Assembly (NCBI GenBank): GCA_018896985.1
Contig: JAHILQ010000287.1
Span: forward strand, 1-31,764
Reading direction: 5' to 3'
DNA length: 31,764 bases
Source: Nitrospinota bacterium
Lineage (GTDB): Bacteria > Nitrospirota > Thermodesulfovibrionia > Thermodesulfovibrionales > UBA1546
Shown here: one piece after another, positions 17,601 to 25,265 of the stretch
Layout of the letters: each line of letters starts with the position of its first letter
Numbering within the stretch: position 1 is the first letter of the stretch
Translations under genes and position numbers: made by a program
The notes under the pieces: generated by a model
Databases searched by the model: none
Seen by the model: only the letters and a program-made list of their open reading frames with translations
What the model was told of the DNA's origin: nothing

Positions 17601-18502
17601 TCTATATTGAACAATCTCTCAATATCACCAAGAAATCTATACAGGCTGCTTAATGAAAGAGAGGCTAAAGAGAAAGAATAAGAAAGATTGTCCTTTATGA
17701 TAAGTTCACTGTCAATATTTTTTTCAGAGAAAATGTCAGCGATAAAATCCTGAACGAGATAAAAGTTATTAACTAAATCTATTGGATCTAATGCCTCACT
17801 GGCGTCAAAGGATTTCTGCGTCTGTTCAAAAAGGGCAGATTGTTTGTCTTTTAAAAGGTATCTTTTTAGCTCAGCATCTTTTGAAAAAATATCAAATATT
17901 TGCTTCCTTGTTTTTTCAGTGTTATATTTGATGTGTGTATAGCTGAATCTGCAAACCTGCCAGTCTAAGTTAATTATCTCATTCTGACGGAATAAAAAAT
18001 CATCCAGATTGCCTCTGTTTTCAAATTTTCCGAATCCATCAATTTCAAAGACATATTTCTTTTCACCGACTATGGCAAAATCTGCAAAATATTGAGCTAT
18101 CTGTTTTTGGGGTTCAACCTTTAATAAACCGTGCGGGGATAATACAGGCGATAATACTCTCTTTACAAATTCAGCTTCTAAATAATTATTATCATCAATC
18201 GGCTGAAAGTGTGGGTAACATTTAAAATACTCCTGATATTTTCTTTTGTTTTCAGCATTGGAACTGGTTGAATTCAATATCCTTTTGCCGATTGAACGAT
18301 CGAGTGTGAACTTTTCTAAATCAATGTATTTCTCTAAAAGCTTCTTGTATTCTTCAGGCAAAAAAAGTAATTTCAAATCAATAAAACTGCGTGCTTCTTC
18401 ATCACTTGTAATTTTCGATTTTGATGGATTATCGTCAAACTTGTAGACGCCTCTTATCCTGGAAGGTAGGAAATACTTTATTAGACAAGTATTAATCTCC
18501 AT
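14642..18502 (-). CDS. DUF559/Vsr-like nuclease fused to RecQ-type helicase
   Basis: A 1286-aa multidomain protein. Residues ~105-205 form a PD-(D/E)XK domain of the very-short-patch-repair/DUF559 type: D141 in ADFAI, EIDG near 153-156, a conserved RQNEI helix and WQVCRFSY. The helicase core has Walker A ISPTGSGKS (408-416), motif II with the RecQ hallmark DEAHCISEWGHDFRPSYL (513-530), motif III SLTATA and motif VI QEAGRAGRDN (808-817). A ~120-residue insertion in the second RecA domain carries a zinc-ribbon-like pair, CPNC (698-701) and CLYC (736-739). Further Cys groups near 848-862 and CELCDVC toward the C-terminus recall the RecQ zinc domain. It abuts the PIN gene directly and is likely an antiphage or DNA-conflict effector. 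Confidence 0.88.
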   Translation of the reverse strand: MEINTCLIKYFLPSRIRGVYKFDDNPSKSKITSDEEARSFIDLKLLFLPEEYKKLLEKYIDLEKFTLDRSIGKRILNSTSSNAENKRKYQEYFKCYPHFQPIDDNNYLEAEFVKRVLSPVLSPHGLLKVEPQKQIAQYFADFAIVGEKKYVFEIDGFGKFENRGNLDDFLFRQNEIINLDWQVCRFSYTHIKYNTEKTRKQIFDIFSKDAELKRYLLKDKQSALFEQTQKSFDASEALDPIDLVNNFYLVQDFIADIFSEKNIDSELIIKDNLSYSFSLASLSLSSLYRFLGDIERLFNIDLNLPYIKIIHHDLNNEYQLHPKISITNMELASEIEINSQAISDPNLQARLSVNEKDDFNFRNDLQIEDIKEYLNYYSNSIFRYRDGTYSFQERVFKHIFSGKDVLGISPTGSGKSFCFWLPALLKPGLSIVICPLRSLMRDQKSTLQNYGISSMEFINSDVSPEEQEQIVTDVLLGKIKLLYVAPERIRIKKFLEHLIKIQEFRKINYLIIDEAHCISEWGHDFRPSYLNIPFFFQALKAKNDDLQIISLTATAGGMVRRDIVNILNLKDENVISETDFDRISFSYQIVTVKDHKEKQEKFKQILTKSIPKSLKKKDIYDVVTTSNMRDEKNVGIIYSIYADPHGRYSIYDGISHYLYETKKIIEPEIFFERENDYELTDYGNGRVRAFSSKSPTLCPNCNCYQYISDRSVEEDDYSEIGEDSDLDEIPRGRKRCLYCDHIFVQTNTQDANRPTKYQKATFRNQNEFKSGKFDILVATKGFGMGIDKGSVRFILHTSFASGIESWYQEAGRAGRDNERAHCVILAEIPSDDCIHRLEKIDEAKTPMCNNRGNCSHGRGSLCDYGKQHVFIKRSYPSVEADVASIITTLDKLISSFLEGFGGTIIFKSSNSRLKSDELALFRLKILGIVQEFSVFYKHRLPSFEVTPYTETTPENKIRLKLNTEGMTDRLIEYLKRNSLYEVSEIENPETISSRINKCKEQYDADIIKRIDRRNLQHYDEYKWFYHKIIDYLLVILNHIYKEVVRMRYDMLWNLHYVIWNKDRECRRPVILRFFNTNPKSFEEDYKCELCDVCVGDLHFKRDTRVPPKGTAEAIELQKELNDVLLSGHFDYYRLVRLRDAFRNYPKGIYYRSRGVLEGSPNNLVALYFCREFSPENEKEANTKRLIRTANEFLHMDIVIELYRSSEAEFKRELLFILDDEYGRFNNDDGMKWLYGKAGELLKTGHDEKLNDMKERFGFFFLCNELEATYSKRFGELKQQIEGAYYG

Positions 18503-19006
18503 TTACTTTTTAATAAATTCCAATCTCTGTTCATTAAAGAATTCAAAAAGGTTTATACATGGGATCTGATAATATCCCGCAATCATCGGAATTTTATTCG
18601 GATTGGTTTTGCTCTCTTGAGTTATGATTATAGCTCCCCTTGAATAAGCTAAAGCAATTAAAAAAGGATCAGCTTCCGGTTCATTGTTTGCCAACTTCTT
18701 TTGGTCAAGGAGTTCGGGATGTTCACGTATAATCTTTTGTCCAGCTTCCCAAATCTCACCATTCACAGGAACAATAAAATGTTTTTTACGTGCTTTTACC
18801 CATTTCTTCAAAAAATCATCCTTCCCCTGATATTTTTCTATTTCTTCTTCAACAAATTTTATGGTAAACATATTTCCTTCTTTAATAAGTTTTTCTATTT
18901 CTTCCCATATCGCTTTAAATGCAGGCTCTTTCTTAGGGTAAAATGTTTTTAAAATAATTAAGGCATCTGTATCAATACAAAATGATTTAATAAAAGGCAG
19001 TTTCAT
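18503..19006 (-). CDS. DUF4411 family PIN-like protein
   Basis: A PIN-fold putative ribonuclease of 167 aa. Acidic residues typical of the fold are seen at D12/D14 (FCIDTDALI), E53-E55 and the ADPFLIALA helix (D113). The sequence then runs to IIITQE. The family is usually paired with an XRE/ImmA-IrrE partner, as here: that gene ends 6 bp upstream and the RecQ gene follows with no gap. It is likely the toxin of a toxin-antitoxin-like unit embedded in the defence operon. Catalysis is assumed from the fold, not shown. Confidence 0.85.
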   Translation of the reverse strand: MKLPFIKSFCIDTDALIILKTFYPKKEPAFKAIWEEIEKLIKEGNMFTIKFVEEEIEKYQGKDDFLKKWVKARKKHFIVPVNGEIWEAGQKIIREHPELLDQKKLANNEPEADPFLIALAYSRGAIIITQESKTNPNKIPMIAGYYQIPCINLFEFFNEQRLEFIKK

Positions 19007-19012
19007 TATTTG

Positions 19013-20158
19013 TTACTTTGAAAGCATCTCATGAACTTTCGGAATCTGATCGATTTTTACCCCTAAATAATCCGCTGTATCCAAAACACTAATCTTTGTC
19101 TGATCATAAGCTTTAAAAACCATAGATATATATTTTTTGCCCCGTTCTTCTACGCAGGCTTTTACAGGATTCCTCCCGCCTCTGCCGAATGGGTGATACT
19201 CTTTTACATTTTCCTCTCTCCATTTTTTATAGAATTGTCCCGAAGTCCTTCCAAGAGTTAATAGTCGCCTCAAGATAACTTCCCTGCTGACCCTGAATTC
19301 ATCAGCGATTGTTTTTAAGGTCTTATTGTCCCAAACATCTGTCTGCTTATTTTGCTTGACTAACGCATTATTGAGAAGTTTTTCGGATGGAACTAAAAAC
19401 GCCCCGGCAAAATGATTACAAAACTTTTCAATTTGCGGGGAATGAGCATCTTCAACCATGTCACATATACCACTTTCGTTCAGAAGGATGTGTGCCAACT
19501 CATGAAATAATGAAAATATTTTCGAGTTTGCTTCATCAGCTTTATTCACAACGATAGCGGGTAATTCTCCTTCAATAATTGAAAACCCTTTTATTTCACG
19601 CTGCTGAATACTTAGTTGAAAAACAAGGACACCATTATCTTCCAAAATACTTTTCCAGCTTTCAAACGCTTCCTCACTGCTGTTAAAGACCGAAATGTTA
19701 AAATCCCTTGAAAAAACTGCTCCTCTGACCATTTCAGCAATTTTTTCAGGTTTATCAGATAATGTTGTTCTGATAGAAAAAGGTCTTATAGGATTGCCTA
19801 ATTCTTTATTCAATTCTATTGCCGATACCTGCAATCTTCTCGCTTTTCTGATTATCAGTAAAGTTTTAGGCGTTAGAGGTTTATGTTTTACTGATAATTC
19901 CGTCCTGAAATCCATGGGTAATGGTAGTTCCTGCGGAGGTTCTGACAACAGAAATGCTGCTAAAGGTCTCTTATATACAGTAGCTAATTTTTCAATTTGA
20001 ACAAAGGTAGGTTTTACCCGCCCTGCTTCCCATTTAGATACAGTGTCCTCACTTACCTTTAGCCTTTTAGCGACTTCTTCTCTATTTCTGCCTATGCTTT
20101 TTCTTGCCCATATCAGCACTCTCGGCTCTACACTAACAGATAAGGATTTATGAGACAT
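19013..20158 (-). CDS. XRE helix-turn-helix / ImmA-IrrE metallopeptidase regulator
   Basis: A 381-aa protein. An N-terminal XRE/Cro-type HTH (about 10-65) is followed by an ImmA/IrrE (COG2856) zinc peptidase with HELAH at about 219-223 and the downstream helix EKFCNHFAGAFLVPSE supplying the third ligand. Such proteins cleave or sequester a repressor or act as antitoxins, and are commonly paired with DUF4411 PIN proteins. Two tandem ATGs follow GAGGAGG; I chose the second. It leads the operon and, from its HTH, probably represses its own promoter at 20180-20208. Confidence 0.88.
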   Translation of the reverse strand: MSHKSLSVSVEPRVLIWARKSIGRNREEVAKRLKVSEDTVSKWEAGRVKPTFVQIEKLATVYKRPLAAFLLSEPPQELPLPMDFRTELSVKHKPLTPKTLLIIRKARRLQVSAIELNKELGNPIRPFSIRTTLSDKPEKIAEMVRGAVFSRDFNISVFNSSEEAFESWKSILEDNGVLVFQLSIQQREIKGFSIIEGELPAIVVNKADEANSKIFSLFHELAHILLNESGICDMVEDAHSPQIEKFCNHFAGAFLVPSEKLLNNALVKQNKQTDVWDNKTLKTIADEFRVSREVILRRLLTLGRTSGQFYKKWREENVKEYHPFGRGGRNPVKACVEERGKKYISMVFKAYDQTKISVLDTADYLGVKIDQIPKVHEMLSK

Positions 20159-20179
20159 CATTCCTCCTCAAGTCTGTAT

Positions 20180-20208
20180 AAAATATCTGAATAATATTTA
20201 CGTATCAA
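20180..20208 (-). promoter_or_regulatory. putative sigma-70-type promoter of the ImmA-PIN-RecQ operon
   Basis: On the minus strand TTGATA (20208-20203) and TATTTT (20185-20180) are separated by 17 bp. The -10 box is weak (4 of 6). The region is AT-rich and could also hold the regulator's operator. Confidence 0.4.
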
Positions 20209-20209
20209 A

Positions 20210-20395
20210 TTATAAATATATTGTCTTTATCTTCTTTTTGCCTGTAAGCATAGCCTTGACCTCTGATACAGCCTCCTTTAAACCGAGCAAGATCCTCTGT
20301 TTCTGTATTTCCTTCATAAGATGTTCCCATTCCTTATAAGGTATCACCACATTTGTTTTATGTCCCTTTTTATCTGTTATATACTGTATCTGCAT
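20210..20395 (-). CDS. orphan small antitoxin-like protein
   Basis: A 61-residue protein behind a strong AAAGGAGG site. Its N-terminal half (ITDKKGHKTNVVIPYKEWEHL) matches the pattern of the 82-aa antitoxin at 25972-26220 (LTDRKGYKVAAVIDMDEFNRL), and its tail resembles that protein's GLKEA segment. No toxin gene follows: the next 50 bp lead into the ImmA operon promoter. It is either a solitary antitoxin or a remnant of a TA pair. Confidence 0.6.
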   Translation of the reverse strand: MQIQYITDKKGHKTNVVIPYKEWEHLMKEIQKQRILLGLKEAVSEVKAMLTGKKKIKTIYL

Positions 20396-20527
20396 TTGCT
20401 TTCCTCCTTTCTTATAAATTTTCAGTTTACAATATTATTACAGGTTTTCATATTGTCCCGCAATAGCCGCAGTTATTTATGTAAGCTAAAGAACTTCTTG
20501 CAGCGCAATCTAATTGCCATATTCGTA

Positions 20528-23500
20528 TCATGCCTCTGCAAGCTGCATTGAGATAACCTTTGACACTCCAGGCTCTTCCATCGTTATCCCGTAGATGTAG
20601 TCGGATGCCTCCATGGTCACCCTGTTATGCGTTATCACTATGAACTGGATGTTTGTTGAAAGTTCTCTCAGCATTCTGCTGAATCTTCCGGTATTGGAGT
20701 CGTCCAGCGGTCCATCTGCCTCATCAAGAATGCAGAGCGGAGTTGGCTTTATCAGGAAGCTTGCAAATAAAATAGACAGGGCAGTCAGCGCTTTTTCTCC
20801 GCCTGAAAGAAGACTTATGTTCTGCAATTTTTTACCCGGAGGCTGTGCAATTATGTCTATTCCAGTTTCAAGGATATTATTTTCATCTGTAAGGATGAGT
20901 TCTGCCCTTCCGCCTTCAAAGAGTGAGATGAAGACCTCCGAAAACTTTATCTTTAGCGCCTCAAATGCCTCTCTGAGTTTTTTCCTTGTTGTGCTGTTTA
21001 TCTTTGTTATTGCCTCTTCAAGTTCGGCAATTGACCTGTTGAGGTCGTCCTGCTGTTTTGAAAGAAACTCATACCTTGTTGTTAATTCTTCATATTCTTC
21101 AAGTTTGCCGAGGTTTACAGGCCCGAGTTCCTGTATCTTTTCCTTAAGTTCAGCCAGCCGCTCTTCATCTTCAGGCAAAAGCGGTTCTGTTTCAAGCGAA
21201 TCTATTTCTGTCCCGTAATTCTGCCTTATATTTTCAGTGAGGTTTTCAATCTTCAGCCTGTGCTCTGCTCTCTCTACATCAAGCCTTGAGACTTTAGATG
21301 TGAGAGCATCTATTTCATGCCTGAGCGCCTTGACCGCCTGCTCATATGAGAGCATCTGCTGGTTTTCCTGCTCAAGCGCCTCTTTCCTTGCAGATATGTC
21401 CTCCCTAAGCCTGTCCGCATTTAAAACCATACCCTTTACCTTCTCTTCGTTTTCGACTGATTCTGCCTCTCTCTGTGAGATGCGCTCCTCAACAGACTTT
21501 ATTTCGCCATTCAAAGAATTGTCTTTCTGCAGAAGCTCTTCAGTTGCGTTGTTTGCCGCCTCAATTTCTTTCTGTACCGCTTCTATCTTTTCTTTGTGAG
21601 CTGTTATTGACAGCCTGAGGTCTGTTATATGCGAGCGATCTTCTTCATACCTAATCTTCTTCTGGATTATCTCTTCCAATAGGTCTGCCATATCTTTTTC
21701 TATGGCGCTCTTTTCTGATTCTCCTGCATTTATTGCTTTTTCCTTTTCGCTTATCATGTTTTTGAGTGATTCTTTTTCCCTGACAATCTCTTCAACTTCT
21801 ATTGAAAGATAGGCAAGTTTTCTGTCTGTCCGCTCTTTTTCATCCTGATAGTTTGCAGAGGTAAACTTTGAAAGCGACATCTCTTTTTCTGCATTAACCA
21901 CCGCAGTCTCAATATCCCTGATGCCTGATTCTTTATCTGAAAGTTCCTGCTGAAGCCTGTTGATGTCTTCCTGCAGCATAGATATTGAATCTGTTTTCTG
22001 TCCTATTAACTCTTCAATCTCCCTTAACTCTCTCTTCCTCTTTAAAACTCCTCTGCCTTCTCCGCCTATGACTGCGCCCGAAGGCTCAACAATCTCACCG
22101 TCAAGAGTTACAAAAACTGTTGAATGTTGAATGTTGAATGTTGAATGAAGTTCAATGGCTGTCTTCAGGTCTTTTACAATAAAAATATTTTTAAGAAGAT
22201 TTTTTGCTATGCCTGCAAACTCTGCATCAACCCTTACAAAATCTACTGCCCTTCCGATTATGCCGGCGGGGACATCAGATAATTCATCAGTTGTTCTGGA
22301 ATCAAGCGGGATGAAGGACATCCTGCCGCTGCCCTTTGTCTTCAATATGGAAATGGCAACCTCAATGTCAGCAAGGGATTTAAGTATGAACGAATTGATT
22401 TTTTCTGAGAGGGCGTTTTCAACCGCCTTTTCATATTCAGGTTCAACATTGAGTATATCTGACAGCGAAGAGACAATATGGAGATTAGGCCCGTCCTGGA
22501 GTATTTCACGGGTAGGCGCATCAAGGACAAGTTCCTTCAAAGATCCCATGCGCGATATGTTTGATGCAAGGTCTTCTTTTGTTTTTGACAGCTCATCCCT
22601 GAGATGTTCAATCTTCCCCCTAAGAGAAGCGGCCTCTGATGTATAGACGCTCTTTTTTTCACTGAGCAGAAGGACCTCGGCGTTTCTGTCCCTGAGCGAA
22701 CCCTCCACGTCCCTGATTGATAAATCAATCTCGCCTAAAACTTTCTTTGAATCATCGGCGTCTTTTATCAGCGAAACCTCTTTACGCTCCAGCGCCTCAA
22801 GAGACGCCTGCATCCTGCCTGTCTCGTTTCTAAGTGTGCTCAGTTCCTCTGACACGCTGAATACATTTCTACGTTTTGAATCTACAGCGCTTTCTTTTTC
22901 TGAGAGTTCGTTTTCCACCGACTCAATAAGCTCATTTTTCAGCCTTAGCTCTTCCTTAAGCCCTTCCATATCACCGGAAAGCCTTGCCTCTGTCCCGTTC
23001 ATCTCGCCAAGTTTTTCAGACAACTCTTTTTTCTTGGTTTCGAACTCTTCTCTCTGAGCAAAGAGTTTTGCCAGATATTCTTTCAGGTTGTCCCTGTCCG
23101 TATTCAGCACAGCGATTACTCTTTCGGTTTCCGCTATCATCTTCTCCGCATCTCTGAATTCCTGCTGTATTACCTCAAGGGATTTTTCTTTTTCAAAGAT
23201 GCCAAGCCGGTTTGTTTCTGAAATGTTTTCAATCTTTGTGAGTTCAGCCTTCTTCATGGCCTCGTTCTCTTTAAGGACAGTGTATTCTGCAAGTATCCTT
23301 TCCAGAGATTCTCTTAGCGTCTGATAATCTCTCTTTGCAATCTTGAGTTCTATTGTCCTCATCTCTGCCGAGAGTTTTTTATACCTCTCAGCCTTTTTGG
23401 CCTGCCTATCAAGCGCATTGATCTGCCTTTTTACTTCTAAAACAATATCGTTTATCCTCTGCAGGTTTAATCTTGATGCCTCAAGTTTATTCTGAGCCTC

Positions 23501-24037
23501 TGTCTTCCTGACCTTATATTTCATCACGCCGGCTACTTCCTCTATGATGAACCTTCTGTCCTGTGGTTTGGAATTAAGTACCGCTGCTATCCTGTCCTGT
23601 TCAAGTATTGAATAGCTCTTAACTTCAAGCCCCGTGTCAAGGAACAGGTCTTTTATGTCCTTAAGCCTGCATACGGATTTGTTTGCCATATACTCGCTCT
23701 CGCCGGATCTGTAGAGCCTTCTTGTCACGGATGTGAAGTTCTGGGGGTCATTGCCATTGTCCTGCGTGGGGTCTCCCATGCCTGATACAACAAGCGTTAC
23801 CTCTGCCATCCCTTTTGGTTTTTTTGTTGAAGAGCCGTTGAATATCACTTCCTCCATCTTTTCACCCCTCAGGCTCTTTGCGCTCTGCTCGCCTAATGCC
23901 CATCGGAATGCATCCACTATATTGCTCTTTCCGCAGCCGTTGGGCCCGACTATGCACGTAATCCCGGGATGGAGATTAAACGCAGTTCTTTCGGAGAAAG
24001 ACTTAAAACCTATGAGTTCGATTTTTTCTATACGCAT
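20528..24037 (-). CDS. smc: chromosome segregation protein SMC
   Basis: The condensin ATPase that compacts and segregates the chromosome, 1169 aa, normal length. The N-terminal Walker A is GPNGCGKSNIVDAFRWALGE from 31. A long coiled coil follows, then the hinge (about 500-660), a second coiled coil, the LSGGEKALTAL signature (about 1077) and Walker B ILDEADGPLDDSN (about 1103). The D-loop reads ADGPLDD where VDAPLDD is usual. Within the hinge coding sequence, near residue ~632-641, a tandem heptanucleotide is present (22118-22145). The ATG is preceded by no good ribosome site. Confidence 0.95.
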   Translation of the reverse strand: MRIEKIELIGFKSFSERTAFNLHPGITCIVGPNGCGKSNIVDAFRWALGEQSAKSLRGEKMEEVIFNGSSTKKPKGMAEVTLVVSGMGDPTQDNGNDPQNFTSVTRRLYRSGESEYMANKSVCRLKDIKDLFLDTGLEVKSYSILEQDRIAAVLNSKPQDRRFIIEEVAGVMKYKVRKTEAQNKLEASRLNLQRINDIVLEVKRQINALDRQAKKAERYKKLSAEMRTIELKIAKRDYQTLRESLERILAEYTVLKENEAMKKAELTKIENISETNRLGIFEKEKSLEVIQQEFRDAEKMIAETERVIAVLNTDRDNLKEYLAKLFAQREEFETKKKELSEKLGEMNGTEARLSGDMEGLKEELRLKNELIESVENELSEKESAVDSKRRNVFSVSEELSTLRNETGRMQASLEALERKEVSLIKDADDSKKVLGEIDLSIRDVEGSLRDRNAEVLLLSEKKSVYTSEAASLRGKIEHLRDELSKTKEDLASNISRMGSLKELVLDAPTREILQDGPNLHIVSSLSDILNVEPEYEKAVENALSEKINSFILKSLADIEVAISILKTKGSGRMSFIPLDSRTTDELSDVPAGIIGRAVDFVRVDAEFAGIAKNLLKNIFIVKDLKTAIELHSTFNIQHSTVFVTLDGEIVEPSGAVIGGEGRGVLKRKRELREIEELIGQKTDSISMLQEDINRLQQELSDKESGIRDIETAVVNAEKEMSLSKFTSANYQDEKERTDRKLAYLSIEVEEIVREKESLKNMISEKEKAINAGESEKSAIEKDMADLLEEIIQKKIRYEEDRSHITDLRLSITAHKEKIEAVQKEIEAANNATEELLQKDNSLNGEIKSVEERISQREAESVENEEKVKGMVLNADRLREDISARKEALEQENQQMLSYEQAVKALRHEIDALTSKVSRLDVERAEHRLKIENLTENIRQNYGTEIDSLETEPLLPEDEERLAELKEKIQELGPVNLGKLEEYEELTTRYEFLSKQQDDLNRSIAELEEAITKINSTTRKKLREAFEALKIKFSEVFISLFEGGRAELILTDENNILETGIDIIAQPPGKKLQNISLLSGGEKALTALSILFASFLIKPTPLCILDEADGPLDDSNTGRFSRMLRELSTNIQFIVITHNRVTMEASDYIYGITMEEPGVSKVISMQLAEA
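22118..22145. repeat. 4x tandem heptanucleotide inside smc
   Basis: Four perfect copies of TGTTGAA followed by a partial TGAA. The total of 28 bp is not a multiple of three, so gain or loss of one unit would shift the smc reading frame. It encodes the odd peptide STFNIQHST in the hinge. Confidence 0.85.
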
Positions 24038-24200
24038 AAGAAAAATTAGGAGCGAGTTTCATGTAGTATAACTTAAGAATATGTTCATGACAAGCTAATA
24101 TTTGAGCGGCAAATTTAAAATAAGACAGGTATTTCTTTGTTTCAGAGACAGGCGGCTTTTCTGCATCAGGAGCCTGCTCTACTGATGGTTTTTCTGCTTC

Positions 24201-24524
24201 TCAGTGTTTAGCTTCAGGCATTTTCTTTATCAGCCCTGCTTTCTCAAGCGAAAACTCAGGATCAAGCAGGTATGCTTGTTTAAATGATTCATTTGCCTCT
24301 TCAAATTTCCTGAGTTTATAAAGCGCATAGCCCATCAGGTAATAGCCTGACGGGGTTGGATTCTTTTGCGCCTGCTCTTTTAAAAGCTCAACAGCCTCTT
24401 TGAATTTTTTGCTGTTGTAATATTTAAGAGCCTCTGCGAATTCCGAGTTTTCTGCTGCAAAAGTTGTGTCATACACTGCAGATAAGGTAAAAACCATAAG
24501 GACGACAAAAATAAGCTTTTTCAT
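24201..24524 (-). CDS. exported small TPR protein
   Basis: A 107-residue secreted protein from the ATG at 24524. I prefer that start because GAGGAG lies 6 nt before it; an upstream in-frame ATG is at 24542. A signal peptide (MKKLIFVVLMVFTLSAV...) ends near TFA-AEN. One and a half to two TPR-like repeats follow (EALKYYNSKKFKEAVELLK and the GYALYKLRKFEEANESFK region). The gene ends at a TGA, but the frame stays open past it with a Pro/Glu-rich tail (EAEKPSVEQAPD...), so the stop may be a recent nonsense change or the tail may be non-coding. Periplasmic scaffold role is only inferred. Confidence 0.7.
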   Translation of the reverse strand: MKKLIFVVLMVFTLSAVYDTTFAAENSEFAEALKYYNSKKFKEAVELLKEQAQKNPTPSGYYLMGYALYKLRKFEEANESFKQAYLLDPEFSLEKAGLIKKMPEAKH

Positions 24525-24542
24525 AAGCGTCTCCTCACCCAA

Positions 24543-24790
24543 TAAAACATTTTAAATTATATCAGCATAAGCAGTTATCCTGCATCCCGCCTGTTTCACT
24601 GTGTCTCAGCAATAGGATAATCCCAGTTGTAAAATTTTTCAAGCTATATTCTGCTTAATCCACATTCCCTGTCTGTGCAGAGAAGAATCGCTCATTTATA
24701 TCTTCTCACTCCGAACCCTTTTATCTTAAGGTCAGAAAGTATCTTATCCAGATGCTCCCTAGATGCTATGCCTGAGATAAGCCCGCTCAT
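24543..24790 (-). other. gene-poor stretch with a short remnant ORF
   Basis: About 300 bp between the TPR gene and the csp terminator hold no supported gene. A 32-codon frame (24692-24790, minus) begins with an ATG without a ribosome site and ends at TGA. Its translation (SGLISGIASREHL...) looks like a gene tail that I cannot identify. The rest shows no recognisable feature. Confidence 0.3.
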
Positions 24791-24843
24791 TAATTCATGT
24801 TAAAATAGATTAATGTGATTTTGAATAAGGAAAGAAATTAACG

Positions 24844-24874
24844 AAAAGGCTCCCTCAGCATGAGGGAGCCTTTT
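24844..24874 (-). terminator. Rho-independent terminator after csp
   Basis: A 14-bp perfect stem with AAAAGGCTCCCTCA on one arm and TGAGGGAGCCTTTT on the other, a 3-nt loop, and on the minus strand a short T-tract. It lies 8 bp past the csp stop codon. Confidence 0.85.
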
Positions 24875-24882
24875 CCATCTAA

Positions 24883-25083
24883 TTACAGTTTAACTACATT
24901 GATTGCCTTGGGGCCTTTCGGGCCTTTTTCAGTATCAAAGCTGACCTTGTCACCCTCGGCAAGGCTCTTAAAGCCGTTGCCCTGGATTGAAGTGTGGTGG
25001 ACAAATACATCACTGCCGTCTTCGCTTGTGATAAAGCCAAAACCCTTTGAATCATTGAACCACTTTACTGTTCCATTAGCCAT
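24883..25083 (-). CDS. cold-shock protein, CspA family
   Basis: A 66-residue cold-shock domain protein, a nucleic-acid chaperone of the OB fold. RNP1 is KGFGFI and RNP2 is VFVHH, both intact, with the usual aromatic residues for single-stranded nucleic-acid binding. A good GGAGG site precedes the ATG. It is a stand-alone transcription unit: a hairpin lies before it (25131-25169) and a strong terminator after it. Confidence 0.96.
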   Translation of the reverse strand: MANGTVKWFNDSKGFGFITSEDGSDVFVHHTSIQGNGFKSLAEGDKVSFDTEKGPKGPKAINVVKL

Positions 25084-25130
25084 TTCTTTTACCTCCTTTT
25101 CTGTAAACTTAAATCCCAGAAGGTCTCAAC

Positions 25131-25169
25131 AAATAAAAAAGGCCGCAAAGTTAAAAAGTCTTTGTGGTC
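25131..25169 (-). terminator. hairpin between greB and csp, probable terminator
   Basis: Stem CCACAAAG / CTTTGCGG with one mismatch (25167-25160 with 25150-25143), then a T-rich run on the minus strand. It could end the greB transcript, or act as an attenuator in the long csp leader. Confidence 0.5.
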
Positions 25170-25265
25170 TCATAAACTGCAAAAACTTCTAAAATTCTGC
25201 TGTTAAATTAACACATCCTCGAACAGTTAGTAAAGATAATAACAACCGCGTTCCGTCCTTCAGCG

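Noticed and set aside
24201..24203. TGA at the end of the TPR gene as a selenocysteine codon
   Set aside because: No nearby hairpin that would serve as a bacterial SECIS element was noted, and the family is not a selenoprotein family.
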